Below, piece by piece: positions 36,822-45,988 of a stretch of DNA of 64,000 bases; within the stretch, counting starts at the first letter, position 1; every line of letters begins with the position of its first letter. A program made the position numbers and the translations under genes. The DNA is from Kluyvera ascorbata_C. GTDB lineage: Bacteria > Pseudomonadota > Gammaproteobacteria > Enterobacterales > Enterobacteriaceae. The stretch spans positions 1 to 64,000 of the forward strand of contig NZ_JBIQOI010000009.1 of NCBI RefSeq assembly GCF_044197065.1. Reading direction: 5' to 3'. Under the pieces are notes generated by a model, which saw only the letters and a list, made by a program, of their open reading frames with translations, was not told where the DNA came from and searched no databases.

Positions 36822-36925
36822 TGCGTTAACCTGATTGAATCATTGTTTTGCCCTAATTCTATCTTTTGTTATTTGCGCCAATTTTATATTTGCCACTCCA
36901 ACATTGTTTCTATCATCTGGCCTTG

Positions 36926-36959
36926 GGGATAACGCTATTTTTGGGTTATCCCTTTTTTT
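36926..36959 (+). terminator. Terminator of ganL
   Basis: GGGATAAC and GTTATCCC pair around an 11-base loop and are followed by seven Ts, about 105 bases after the ganL stop codon. A canonical intrinsic terminator. Confidence 0.9.
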
Positions 36960-37003
36960 ATAATATAGATAATAAAAAGCCTGATTTAAAATCTAAAATA
37001 AAT

Positions 37004-37084
37004 TGTAGGCCGGATAAGCGAAGCGCCATCCGGCAGAATCGTGCAAATTGCCGGATGGCGGCGTAAACGCCTTATCCGGCCTAC
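37004..37084. repeat. BIME of two inverted REP units
   Basis: GTAGGCCGGATAAGCGAAGC with GCCATCCGGC, then GCCGGATGGCGGCGTAAACG with CCTTATCCGGCCTAC. Two REP units point at each other between ganL and the IIB gene. Confidence 0.92.
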
Positions 37085-37111
37085 CGTTTTTATTCACCTG
37101 ATGAAAACGCT

Positions 37112-37429
37112 TTATTTATCCCCAGCAAAATGCTCATCCAATAGCTGGCGTAATGCATCAGACTGCTTGCCAAATATAGCGTGAACCTGCTGCCCCAGAA
37201 TAATAACCCCCAGCGCGCCTTCATTCTGCAACGCCTGAGAATCCACAACAGACAGGTCCTTAACCGTGACGCGCAGCCGCGTAATACAGGCATCCACATT
37301 TTCAATATTATTCTTACCGCCAAATGCGCTAATCAGGCGCTGAATTTGCTGTTGCTCGCTGGCGCTTAACGGCACCGACGGTTTAGGCTGGGAGAAGTAA
37401 TGCAGGAAGGATTTAAGACTGACCATCAT
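37112..37429 (-). CDS. Orphan PTS IIB domain protein, glucose/sucrose type
   Basis: A 105-residue free-standing IIB domain of the glucose family (PTS_EIIB). Cys48 in NIENVDACITRLRVTVKD is the expected phosphorylated residue. GVIILGQQVHAIFGKQSDAL is the second conserved part. No IIC or IIA gene is near, unlike the usual fused transporters; the first 25 residues resemble an inter-domain linker. It is read after the galactan operon terminator, with CAAGGAGCGTCG before two adjacent ATG codons. It may be a remnant of a larger PTS protein or a phosphorylation-responsive regulator. Confidence 0.85.
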   Translation of the reverse strand: MMVSLKSFLHYFSQPKPSVPLSASEQQQIQRLISAFGGKNNIENVDACITRLRVTVKDLSVVDSQALQNEGALGVIILGQQVHAIFGKQSDALRQLLDEHFAGDK

Positions 37430-37460
37430 CGACGCTCCTTGATTATCTACAGAGGTAAAA

Positions 37461-37484
37461 AAGCCTGCTCGGATGAGCAGGCTT
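37461..37484 (-). terminator. Terminator after the galactan operon
   Basis: On the minus strand AAGCCTGCTC and GAGCAGGCTT form a 10-base-pair stem with a four-base loop, followed by a run of Ts. It lies between the GH42 gene and the IIB gene, so the IIB gene would be expressed only by read-through. Confidence 0.88.
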
Positions 37485-37498
37485 GGGATTGCAGCGAA

Positions 37499-39556
37499 TT
37501 ACGCTTTACGGCGAACGATACGACAGTCCCAGGGTTGCAGCACCTGCTGACCGCTGGCATCAGCGCCTGTCGCGGCATGTTCATAGCCATCCGGCAAGGT
37601 AACTGTCTGCGTCTGCGCGGTAAAGTTCTGCACAAAGACAAAGGCGCTTTCGCCATCGGTACGCGCGGTAGCCACCACCCCAGGTGGGAAGCTGCTGGCA
37701 ACCGCTCGCGGCAGCGCTAGCTCATCCATTAACGAGGTGAAGAAATCGCGCTGGAACGCCAGATCGTTGCGCGAGGCAATATGCCACGCCTTGCCCTTAC
37801 CGACGCTATTGACGGTCACGGCCGGACGGCCCACGTAGAAATCATCACGATACGCCGCCAGCGTCTGCGCGGTTTCAGGATGAATCAATTCACACAGGTG
37901 GCGCACCTGGTAAGGCCCCTGCAGCCCAACCATGTTTCCCGCCAGCCCCTGAATCTGATTACGCTCGCCGTCGTCCAGGCAATCTATCTCTTCCGCCCAG
38001 ATACCTAACAGCTTGCGCAGCGGGCCAGGGAAACCGCCAAGGTGGCAAAGGTCGCTTTCATTGACGATCCCCGTCCAGTAGGTGGTAACCAGGTGACCGC
38101 CGTTAGCGACAAAAGCTTCGGCGCGCTCGGCAAACCCTTCGCGCACCATATACAGCATTGGCGCAATCACCAGTTGATAGGCGCTGAGATCGCCGTCGGC
38201 GTCAATCACGTCTACCGCGACCCCTTGCTCCCAGAACGGACGGTAGTGTTCATTCACCGTCTGTTCATACTCCATACCTTTGTTGCGCGGCCCCTGCGCG
38301 TCGTCCATGGCCCAACGGCTCTGCTGGTCAAAGATGATGGCGACCTTCGCATCGGTGCGGCAGCCGACAACGCCCGGTAGCTGGCTTAAGATATTGCCAA
38401 GCTGAGTGACCTCACGGCCAACGCGGGTCTCGAGATGCCCAACGTGGTCGATGATCGCCCCGTGGAATTTCTCCACCGACCCCCGGCTCTTGCGCCACTG
38501 GAAGTACTGTACGGAATCCGCACCGTGGGCGACTGCCTGCAGCGAAGAGAGGATGTGCATACCCGGTTTCTTCAGTTTGCTGGTCGGCTGCCAGTTGGTC
38601 ACGCTCGGCGTGGACTCCATCAGCACGAACGGCTTGCCGCCCTTCAGCGTACGCATCATGTCGTGATACATCGCGGTATAGCAGGCGAGCGTGGTCTCGT
38701 CTTTATCGCGATGCCACATCGGATAGCTATCCCAGGAGATGAAGTCCAGCGGCTCGGCGAGCTGCGAGTAATCGTAATCGTAGAAATACTCCATAAAGTT
38801 GGTGGTCACCGGCAGGTCCGGGTTCGCCGCCTTTAATGGCGCAATTTCATGACGACAAAATTCCGTCACCTGCGCGGTGTTAAAGCGTCGCCAGTCGAGA
38901 TTCAAACCATGAATAGACACCTCGCCCTGTGGTGACGGCGATTCAATCTGCTCCCAGTCGGTATAGGTGTGGCTCCAGAAGGTGCTCCACCAAGCGTGGT
39001 TCAGATTATCAAGCGTCTCATAACGCGCTTTCAGCCAGTCGCGAAACTTCACCTGACAACGCGGGCAGTGACACTCACCGCCGTATTCATTGGAAATATG
39101 CCAGCCCAGTACCGCCGGGTGCTGTGAATAGCGTTCCGCCAGCAGCGTATTGATTTTCAGCGTCTTCTCGCGGTAGACCGGCGAGGTCATACAGTGGTTA
39201 TGGCGACCACCATGTAGCGCTGGCACGCGGTCACGCCCCACACGTAGCACTTCTGGATAGGCTTTTGACATCCACGCCGGTCGCGCGCCGCTTGGCGTGG
39301 CTAAAAAGACGTGTATCCCGGCGGCATACAGTTTATCAATAACATTATCCAGCCAGGCAAAATTAAATACGCCCTCTTGCGGTTCAAGTTTGGCCCAGCT
39401 AAATATCCCCACCGACATGACATTACAGTTTGCCTGCTGCATCATCGTAATATCCTGGTCGATAATACCGGGATAATTCTCCCACTGCTCCGGGTTATAA
39501 TCTGCGCCATGCAATAGCGCATTAACCTTCGGGCTCAAAGGCGGAAATTTTTGCAT
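37499..39556 (-). CDS. ganB: Beta-galactosidase, glycoside hydrolase family 42
   Basis: A 685-residue cytoplasmic GH42 enzyme (no signal peptide) that hydrolyses galactobiose and galacto-oligosaccharides to galactose. The acid/base glutamate is in WHISNEYGGE near residue 153, and the nucleophile is in PFVLMESTPS near 314. The zinc cysteines CHCPRC follow the first motif. It is the last gene of the five-gene galactan operon, 28 bases after the GH53 gene. The name ganB follows Dickeya usage; in Bacillus the GH42 gene is called ganA. Confidence 0.93.
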   Translation of the reverse strand: MQKFPPLSPKVNALLHGADYNPEQWENYPGIIDQDITMMQQANCNVMSVGIFSWAKLEPQEGVFNFAWLDNVIDKLYAAGIHVFLATPSGARPAWMSKAYPEVLRVGRDRVPALHGGRHNHCMTSPVYREKTLKINTLLAERYSQHPAVLGWHISNEYGGECHCPRCQVKFRDWLKARYETLDNLNHAWWSTFWSHTYTDWEQIESPSPQGEVSIHGLNLDWRRFNTAQVTEFCRHEIAPLKAANPDLPVTTNFMEYFYDYDYSQLAEPLDFISWDSYPMWHRDKDETTLACYTAMYHDMMRTLKGGKPFVLMESTPSVTNWQPTSKLKKPGMHILSSLQAVAHGADSVQYFQWRKSRGSVEKFHGAIIDHVGHLETRVGREVTQLGNILSQLPGVVGCRTDAKVAIIFDQQSRWAMDDAQGPRNKGMEYEQTVNEHYRPFWEQGVAVDVIDADGDLSAYQLVIAPMLYMVREGFAERAEAFVANGGHLVTTYWTGIVNESDLCHLGGFPGPLRKLLGIWAEEIDCLDDGERNQIQGLAGNMVGLQGPYQVRHLCELIHPETAQTLAAYRDDFYVGRPAVTVNSVGKGKAWHIASRNDLAFQRDFFTSLMDELALPRAVASSFPPGVVATARTDGESAFVFVQNFTAQTQTVTLPDGYEHAATGADASGQQVLQPWDCRIVRRKA

Positions 39557-39584
39557 AATAAAATCCTGAAAAAGAGTGTTCGAA

Positions 39585-40787
39585 TTAATTAAATACTTTT
39601 ACCGACGGCAAGACTTTCCCTTTGCAGTCAAATAGCGCCTGGTTTTCGCGTGCATTACCTTCTTTCCATTCGTCATGGATATATTTCATGCCCGCTTTCG
39701 TGGCCCAGGTATTTCCCGGAACGGCAATCCAGGTTGGTTCCCAATAAAAAATGCCTTTGCCGCGATGATTGGGAACATCAATAACGGCCTGCATTAAGTC
39801 ATGAATATAGTTATATTGCCCTTGAACCGTGCCCGGATAGCCGCCGTCTTTCTCTTCTTTCGCCTGGAAGCTATTTTCCGCGTTATCGCAGTTCTCCAGG
39901 GTATAACCGTAGGCCGCTTCGACCACAATGACATCTTTGTTGTAGCGTTTGCTGATGTCATCCATGTTGGCCTTCAGCGCGCTGATAGGGCCGTTCCAGT
40001 AGGTGTACATCGACAGGCCAATCACGTCATACGGCACGTTGCGTTTACTGATTTCATCAAACCACCAGCGGAAGGTGTCGTTTTTAGTACCCTCAGCTAA
40101 GTGGAGCATAATTTTGACCTGCTCACCGCCCTTCAGATTTTCTTTCAGCCCGGAAATCGCCGCGTTCAGCAGGCCAGCTAAACGGTCAAACTCGCCGCCA
40201 CCCTGCCCCCAGCTTTTGCCTTCCGGCCAGAGAATACCGCCGTTAATTTCGTTGCCAATCTGCACCATGTCAGGCAGCACGCCCTCTTGCTTGAAGCGGG
40301 CGATGGTGTCACGGGTATAGTCGTGAATCTCGGTTTTCAGCTGCGGGTAGTCCATCTTTTCCCAGGCTTTTGGCTTGTACTGCTTGCCCGGGTCGGTCCA
40401 GAAATCGCTGTAGTGGAAGTCCAGCAGCAGCTTCATGCCCTGCGCTTTGGCTCGCTTCGCCAGCGCCAGCGTACTGGCGAGATCGTTATCGCCGCCGCCG
40501 TACGTGTTGCCGTCGGCATCTTTCGGGTCAACCCACAGGCGCAGACGAACGTAGTTCACACCGTTGGCCTTGAGAATCGCCAGCGCGTCCTGCGGCTGAT
40601 TTTGTTCGTTGTAGAAACGGGCGCCGTGCTTCTCGGCATCCAGCAGGGTCGAAATATCCGCGCCTTTAATAAAGTCCGCCGGCATGGCGTTAAACGGCTT
40701 CGTTTGCAGCGTCTCGGCCGCCAGCGAAGAGGCGGAAAAACTACAGGAGAGACAAACAGCAAGCAGAGCGGGTGCAAATCTTTTCAT
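39585..40787 (-). CDS. ganA: Arabinogalactan endo-beta-1,4-galactanase, GH53
   Basis: GH53 enzymes cut beta-1,4-galactan internally. This one is 400 residues. Residues 1-23 form a signal peptide (ending SSLAAE), so it acts in the periplasm or outside. The start of the mature fold, FIKGADISTLLDAEKHGARF, and the acid/base QIGNEINGGILW near residue 180 and nucleophile VIVVEAAYGY near 290 are GH53 signatures. The ATG lies 4 bases after the permease gene stop. Called ganA in Dickeya and ganB in Bacillus. Confidence 0.93.
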   Translation of the reverse strand: MKRFAPALLAVCLSCSFSASSLAAETLQTKPFNAMPADFIKGADISTLLDAEKHGARFYNEQNQPQDALAILKANGVNYVRLRLWVDPKDADGNTYGGGDNDLASTLALAKRAKAQGMKLLLDFHYSDFWTDPGKQYKPKAWEKMDYPQLKTEIHDYTRDTIARFKQEGVLPDMVQIGNEINGGILWPEGKSWGQGGGEFDRLAGLLNAAISGLKENLKGGEQVKIMLHLAEGTKNDTFRWWFDEISKRNVPYDVIGLSMYTYWNGPISALKANMDDISKRYNKDVIVVEAAYGYTLENCDNAENSFQAKEEKDGGYPGTVQGQYNYIHDLMQAVIDVPNHRGKGIFYWEPTWIAVPGNTWATKAGMKYIHDEWKEGNARENQALFDCKGKVLPSVKVFN

Positions 40788-40791
40788 GTGG

Positions 40792-41643
40792 TTATCCTTT
40801 GGTGCTGCCGGAGGTCAGGCCGGACACGAAGTATTTCTGTAATGCCAGATAGAGAATCGCCACCGGTACGGCAATCAATACGGCCCCTGCCGCATAGGTG
40901 GTGTAACTGGCGCCCATTTTTTGCGCCACCAGGTTGTACAACCCGATAGGCAGCGTGTATTTATCCGGCGTACGCAGGATGGTGCTGGAGAGGATGAAAT
41001 CCCCCAGCGGGCCGGTGAAGGAAAACAGCGCCACCACCGCCACAATCGGCTTCGACAGCGGCATGATTATCTCGATGAAGATTCGGAAGTTACTCGCTCC
41101 ATCCATGCGCGCGGACTCATCAAGATCTTTGGGGATCGCGTCAAGATAGCCCTTCATCAGATAGGTATTCATCGGGATCATCCCTGCCACGTAGATCAGC
41201 ACCAGCGCGAAGTGGCTGTTAATCAGCCCCAGCAGCTGAGAGAGCACGAAAATGGCAATCAGCGCGGAAAACTGCGGGATCATCTGCAGCAGTAAAAACA
41301 GCATCAGCCCGTTTTGCCGCCCTTTAAAGCGAAAGCGCGAGAACGCATAGGCGGTGAAGCTCACGCTAATCAGCGTCAGTACCATAGTCAGGAAGCTGAT
41401 TTTCATCGAGTTCCAGTACCAGGTCATGTAGTTCACCTGGCCGTTAAACAGGTCGGCATAATGCTGGAACGACAGGTTCTCCGGAATAATCGACGTACTC
41501 AGCAGGCTGTTCCCGGCGTTGAGCGACGCGCCAATAGTCCAGATCAGCGGGTAAATAATGATGGTGGAAACCAGCACGATAACCAGCCAGGAGAGCGACA
41601 GTCGCACCCATTTTTCACGTTTAATACTTTGTGATTTAGCCAT
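40792..41643 (-). CDS. ganG: ABC sugar permease, MalG-like
   Basis: A 283-residue inner-membrane permease of the MalG family with six hydrophobic segments. The EAA loop ESARMDGASNFRIFIEIIMP near residue 180 contacts the ATPase. It pairs with the MalF-like protein encoded just upstream. The two permeases, the binding protein and the divergent ATPase make a galacto-oligosaccharide importer. The ganG stop and the GH53 start are 4 bases apart. Confidence 0.92.
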   Translation of the reverse strand: MAKSQSIKREKWVRLSLSWLVIVLVSTIIIYPLIWTIGASLNAGNSLLSTSIIPENLSFQHYADLFNGQVNYMTWYWNSMKISFLTMVLTLISVSFTAYAFSRFRFKGRQNGLMLFLLLQMIPQFSALIAIFVLSQLLGLINSHFALVLIYVAGMIPMNTYLMKGYLDAIPKDLDESARMDGASNFRIFIEIIMPLSKPIVAVVALFSFTGPLGDFILSSTILRTPDKYTLPIGLYNLVAQKMGASYTTYAAGAVLIAVPVAILYLALQKYFVSGLTSGSTKG

Positions 41644-41652
41644 GTGATTCCC

Positions 41653-42960
41653 TTACGCCATATCGTCGTTTTTGAAGGATTTCGTGGCGCGGAACTGCCA
41701 CAACGCCAGCCCGACGACAAAAATCGACAGCAGGATGGTAATGGTTGCCGCAATGGCGTACTGGGAAGAGGACATGGTCAGCTTATAGATCCACGACACC
41801 AGAATATCCGTACCGCCCGCGTTCGACCCGGCCACCGCCGGCCCACCGTTGTTAAACAGGTAGATGATGTTGAAGTTGTTAAAGTTGAAGGTGTATTGCG
41901 TGATGATGATGGGCGCAATCGAGTAGAGCACCAACGGCAGCGTAATCGTGCGCAGTTTGGTGGTGGTGCTGGCACCGTCCATCGTCGCCGCCTCGTAGAG
42001 ATCGTCAGGAATCGCCTGCAATACCCCAGTGGTCATCGCGAACACAAACGGGAAACCAAGCCAGGTCTGCATCATAATCAGCGCGGTCTTGGTCCAGAAC
42101 GGGTCGGTCATCCACGCTTTCGGGCTGATACCGAAGAACGACAGAATCGCGTTGTTAATCACGCCGAAAGAGTCGTTAAACATCCCGGCAAATACCAGAA
42201 TGGTGACAAAGCCCGGCACCGCCCACGGCAGAATAAAGATGGTACGGATAAGCGGCTTAAAGCGCAGATCCTTCTGGTTCACCAGAATCGCCAGCAGCAC
42301 GCCGACGGTGCATTGCAGCGTGGTGGCCAGCAGCGTCCAGACCACCGTCCACTGCAGCACGTCGAAGAAGGTCGAGCGCCAGATGGACAGCGTGAAAATA
42401 TTGACGAAGTTCTTAAGCCCTACCCAGTCCACCAACTTCGCTGGCGGCGTGTGGTAAAGGTTGTAGTTGGTAAACGCGATGGCAAAACCAAACAGGATCG
42501 GGAAAATCACCACGAACACCAGCAGGATAAAGCCTGGGGTGATCATCAAATAGGGGAAGCCATCGCTCAGCAGCATCTGGTACTGCTTGCGCACGCTGTT
42601 TAGCTGCTGACCTTCATCACGTTTCTTGCCGTTGACCCACGCATCGCGCGCAGAGAGGTAATAGACGGTCACGCCAAAGGCGACAATCAGCACGCTGATA
42701 ATCCCTTCCGCTAACAGGAAAATAGAGTTATCGCGCGGGACCTCTTCTCCCAGCGTGTATAACCCCCACAGCCCTTCGCGCAGGAAGTCGTAAAACACGC
42801 CCATAAAGCTGCTGAGCAGCACCAGGAAGATAAGTCCCTTCAGCCACTGGCGGTGATAGAACTGGCCAAAGCCAGGCACAATGGCCAACAGCAGGCCGCA
42901 CCACGCATGGCGGCCGGGCCCCTGTGCACTGTTTAAATTTTCGCTGGGATTGATAATCAC
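41653..42960 (-). CDS. ganF: ABC sugar permease, MalF-like
   Basis: A 435-residue permease of the MalF family. It carries extra N-terminal membrane segments (residues 20-120) like GanP/MalF-type proteins. The EAA loop EAATMDGASTTTKLRTITLP lies near residue 323. It is the partner of GanG and lies 53 bases after the binding-protein gene. Confidence 0.92.
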   Translation of the reverse strand: MIINPSENLNSAQGPGRHAWCGLLLAIVPGFGQFYHRQWLKGLIFLVLLSSFMGVFYDFLREGLWGLYTLGEEVPRDNSIFLLAEGIISVLIVAFGVTVYYLSARDAWVNGKKRDEGQQLNSVRKQYQMLLSDGFPYLMITPGFILLVFVVIFPILFGFAIAFTNYNLYHTPPAKLVDWVGLKNFVNIFTLSIWRSTFFDVLQWTVVWTLLATTLQCTVGVLLAILVNQKDLRFKPLIRTIFILPWAVPGFVTILVFAGMFNDSFGVINNAILSFFGISPKAWMTDPFWTKTALIMMQTWLGFPFVFAMTTGVLQAIPDDLYEAATMDGASTTTKLRTITLPLVLYSIAPIIITQYTFNFNNFNIIYLFNNGGPAVAGSNAGGTDILVSWIYKLTMSSSQYAIAATITILLSIFVVGLALWQFRATKSFKNDDMA

Positions 42961-43013
42961 ACACGGCTCCTTCTGAAAACGGGAGGTCCCCCTCCCGTCC
43001 GTGACGTCAGTGC

Positions 43014-44246
43014 TTACTGGTTACTCGCCTGCATGGCTTCGATCTGCATCTTGACCTGCTTTTCGGCGTTATCGAGCGCCGCTTTCGGCTCTTGCTTACC
43101 GGTGAGGCTCAGTTCGAGCGCCGCGTTAGCCGGCCCCCACACTTCGCCCATTTCTGGAATCCCCGGCATGGCCGTAGCGCGCGCCGCCTGCACCGCCACG
43201 GCGCTGGCTTTCTCATCGTTTTTGATAATCGGATCGTCAATCATCGCCTTCTGCGGCGGGATCTCACGGGTTGCGATATAGCGTGTTTTCACGTACTGCG
43301 GCTGGTTGATAAACGAGATGAACTTCTGCGCCATCTCCTTATCTTTGCTCCAGGTCGACACCACGTAGCCCTTCACGCCAAGGAAGGAGCTCATCGGTTT
43401 ACCATCCGGCAGGTTTGGCAGCGGTGCCACGCCGTAGTTGATGCCCGCAGCTTCATACGGTTGGAAAGCCCACGGTCCGTTGATAACTGCCGCCGCTTTC
43501 TTCTCGGTGAACAGCGAATCGATGGCGTTCAGACCGTTGTCGCCAATAATCCCCGCAGGGAACACGCCGTCGGCATAGAATTTTTTCAGGTAAGTGACGG
43601 CTTCAACGGCACCAGGCTTGTTCAGACCGACATCCTGCGGGTTGTAGCCGCCTTTGCCGTTATCGCCAAAGATATAGCCGCCCATTGGGCCAATCGCGCC
43701 CCAGCTGTAGTAAATCTGGTCGAACTTGGCGAGCAGGCCATATTTGTTCTGCGCACGCTGGGTTTTCGAGTAGTCATACCATTCCGGGAGGCTGGCCAGC
43801 GGCTTATCGATTAAATCTTTGTTGTAAATCAGCACCAGCGTTTCGACCGCTTTCGGCACGCCATACAGAGCGTTATCCATACGAAAAGCGTTAATCGACG
43901 CGGGAGTAAACTCATCAATCTGCTTCTGGTCGAGCTTCAGCGGTGACAGCAGCCCCTGAACCACCGCGCCACCGAGCTGATCGTTTGGAATGACCAGCAC
44001 ATCAGGGCCAATTCCTGCCGGGCCATCAAGACGCAGTTTTTCCAACTGCTGCGCGTAGGGCATCTCCTGCACGTTGACCTTAACGTCATACTGTTTTTCG
44101 AAATCAGCGATGGCATCCTTAATTCCGGCAGATTTCTTTATGTCTTCCCAGACGTTAAGCTGCGTAGCCGCGTGAGCCTGCAGGCTAATCAACTGCCCCG
44201 CGGCCAGAGTGGTAAGGATAAGTGCGGCAATGGTGTTCTTTTTCAT
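43014..44246 (-). CDS. ganE: Extracellular solute-binding protein, MalE-like
   Basis: A 410-residue periplasmic binding protein of the maltose type. The start at MKKNTIAALILTTLAAGQ gives a normal signal peptide ending LQAHAA; the frame runs 29 codons further upstream without a convincing site. The mature part shows MPYAQQLEKLRLDGPAGIGP and the MalE motif FTEKKAAAVINGPWA. As first gene of the operon it defines substrate choice, presumably galactan oligosaccharides. Confidence 0.9.
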   Translation of the reverse strand: MKKNTIAALILTTLAAGQLISLQAHAATQLNVWEDIKKSAGIKDAIADFEKQYDVKVNVQEMPYAQQLEKLRLDGPAGIGPDVLVIPNDQLGGAVVQGLLSPLKLDQKQIDEFTPASINAFRMDNALYGVPKAVETLVLIYNKDLIDKPLASLPEWYDYSKTQRAQNKYGLLAKFDQIYYSWGAIGPMGGYIFGDNGKGGYNPQDVGLNKPGAVEAVTYLKKFYADGVFPAGIIGDNGLNAIDSLFTEKKAAAVINGPWAFQPYEAAGINYGVAPLPNLPDGKPMSSFLGVKGYVVSTWSKDKEMAQKFISFINQPQYVKTRYIATREIPPQKAMIDDPIIKNDEKASAVAVQAARATAMPGIPEMGEVWGPANAALELSLTGKQEPKAALDNAEKQVKMQIEAMQASNQ

Positions 44247-44592
44247 TATCAACCTCATGTGAAGGTGTAACAATTTATCGTTTTTAACTACAGGGTACAG
44301 CACACTGTGACGCTTATAATGCTTGTTTAGCACCGAGTTACTCGAATGCCTTTGATTTGTTATACGCTACGCTTTGAGTGATGATAAAACTACTGATAAC
44401 TGCGAGTTGTGTGATCGTGATTGCAGAAATGAAACATCGATATAGGGCGCGTAAATAGCGGAAGTTATAGTCGTGCCATGATTTTCACGCTGTTGAGCAT
44501 CGTTTAGCTAAATTGTCATACGTAGTACACAAATGACATTCAGCGGCCCTCATCCAACGGCAGGCAAAGGTTAATAACTTCGGGGAACGTCG
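44247..44592. promoter_or_regulatory. ganE/ganK divergent control region
   Basis: A 346-base gap between the divergent ganE operon and ganK. TGTGATCGTGATTGCA at 44410-44425 has one perfect CRP half-site and a poor second half; its TGTGATCG also differs by one base from the lacO half-site TGTGAGCG. I see no ORF. It must hold promoters for both directions and probably GanR sites. Confidence 0.5.
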
Positions 44593-45702
44593 ATGTCTAA
44601 TATCCGACTGAGGAATGTCACGAAACGCTTTGGCAGCACCGTCACGCTGCATAATGTCAATCTCGATATTGAAGACGGCGAATTTGCCGTGTTTGTCGGC
44701 CCGTCCGGCTGCGGCAAATCAACGCTGCTGCGCATGATTGCCGGGCTGGAAGAGGTCAGCGACGGCGAAGTACTGATTGGCGACGAAGTCATGAACGATG
44801 TCGCGCCGTCGCACCGCGGTGTGGCGATGGTGTTCCAGTCTTATGCGCTTTACCCACACATGACCGTCGCCGAGAACATGGGCTACGGCCTGAAGGTGAA
44901 CAAAGTACCGAAAGACGATATTCGTCGTCAGGTTGAAATGGTCGCCAAAACGCTGCAGCTTTCGCACCTGCTGGACCGCAAACCAAAGCAGCTTTCCGGC
45001 GGCCAACGCCAGCGTGTGGCTATCGGACGTGCCATCGTGCGCAACCCGCGCGTCTTTATGTTCGATGAACCTCTGTCAAACCTCGACGCCGAACTGCGCG
45101 TGGACATGCGTCTGCATATTGCGCGCCTGCACCAGGAGCTGAAAACCACCATGGTGTATGTCACCCACGATCAGGTCGAAGCGATGACGCTTGCTGATAA
45201 AATCGTGGTGATGAACTACGGTAAAGTCGAGCAGATGGGCTCGCCGATGGACCTTTACTACAACCCTATTAATAAGTTCGTCGCCGGGTTTATTGGCTCA
45301 CCGAAGATGAACTTCCTGCCTGCCACCGTCGCCGACTGGCAGCCAGGCTCGCTGACCGTCAACCTCGCCCAGCAGCATACGCTGACGCTGGCAATCGAGA
45401 CCGCCCCGCTTACCCCGGGCGCCACCGTCACGCTGGGTATTCGCCCGGAACACCTTTCAACCGATACCAGCCGTGGAACGGTGCTGGCCTTTAACTGTGA
45501 AGTGGTCGAACGTCTTGGCAACAACACCTATCTGTTCGGTCAGTGCTATGGCCACGACAACGTGAAAATCCTGCTGCCAGGAGACGTCCATTTCCGTCCG
45601 TGGCAGCAAATTGACCTCGCCTTCGATAACCAGCACTGCATGGTCTTCGACGAAGATGGCCTGCGCATCAGCGCCGATATTGCCGCACCTAATCAGCATT
45701 AA
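44593..45702 (+). CDS. ganK: ABC transporter ATPase, MalK/UgpC-like
   Basis: A 369-residue ATPase of the MalK group. Walker A is GPSGCGKST (residues 36-44), the signature LSGGQRQRVA near 134, and Walker B VFMFDEPLSNLD near 155. The C-terminal regulatory beta-domain (residues 240-369) contains GIRPEHLS. It is divergent from ganE and is the only ATPase for the GanEFG system in the window. A hairpin with TTT follows the gene. Confidence 0.92.
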   Translation: MSNIRLRNVTKRFGSTVTLHNVNLDIEDGEFAVFVGPSGCGKSTLLRMIAGLEEVSDGEVLIGDEVMNDVAPSHRGVAMVFQSYALYPHMTVAENMGYGLKVNKVPKDDIRRQVEMVAKTLQLSHLLDRKPKQLSGGQRQRVAIGRAIVRNPRVFMFDEPLSNLDAELRVDMRLHIARLHQELKTTMVYVTHDQVEAMTLADKIVVMNYGKVEQMGSPMDLYYNPINKFVAGFIGSPKMNFLPATVADWQPGSLTVNLAQQHTLTLAIETAPLTPGATVTLGIRPEHLSTDTSRGTVLAFNCEVVERLGNNTYLFGQCYGHDNVKILLPGDVHFRPWQQIDLAFDNQHCMVFDEDGLRISADIAAPNQH

Positions 45703-45714
45703 CGCCCATCTTCC

Positions 45715-45740
45715 GCGCACGGCCTGCTGCCGTGCGCTTT
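45715..45740 (+). terminator. Terminator after ganK
   Basis: GCGCACGG and CCGTGCGC form an 8-base-pair stem with a 7-base loop, followed by TTT. It separates ganK from the oxygenase/ABC operon. Confidence 0.7.
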
Positions 45741-45856
45741 AGCAAATTTTCGCAAAAGCTCAGACCCCCGCTCAGTCATAAATTAGAAAATAACGTTATT
45801 GGTCGCTCCCTCCGCCATCAGGCAGTCTGTCGTTATCAACCCGACGGAGATATCCC

Positions 45857-45988
45857 ATGCAGCGCTGTTGTTGTCATCCCGCATTTGCACCACCTGAACA
45901 TTACGGCATTCATCTGCAAAACGGAGCATTCAATGAGTCTGACCACCCTGCCCATCCTCAGCCTGGCGCACTACCACCAGCCGTCTGA
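45857..45988 (+). CDS. Cysteine-rich leader peptide MQRCCCHP, overlapping the next gene
   Basis: A 43-codon ORF beginning MQRCCCHPAFAPPEHYG. ATG at 45857 follows GACGGAGATATCCC, a good ribosome binding site. Codons 4-6 are three consecutive TGT cysteine codons (45866-45874). The ORF runs in a different frame through the ribosome binding site and the first 56 bases of the oxygenase gene and stops at TGA 45986-45988. This layout fits a cysteine-sensing leader: full translation would hide the downstream start, and stalling at Cys codons would expose it. Similar Cys-rich leaders control sulfur genes in other bacteria. The function here is inferred. Confidence 0.6.
   Translation: MQRCCCHPAFAPPEHYGIHLQNGAFNESDHPAHPQPGALPPAV

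Noticed and set aside
41644..42603. 319-codon ORF opposite the MalF-like permease
   Set aside because: Composition (His/Arg/Gln-rich) is that of an antisense frame of a membrane protein gene.
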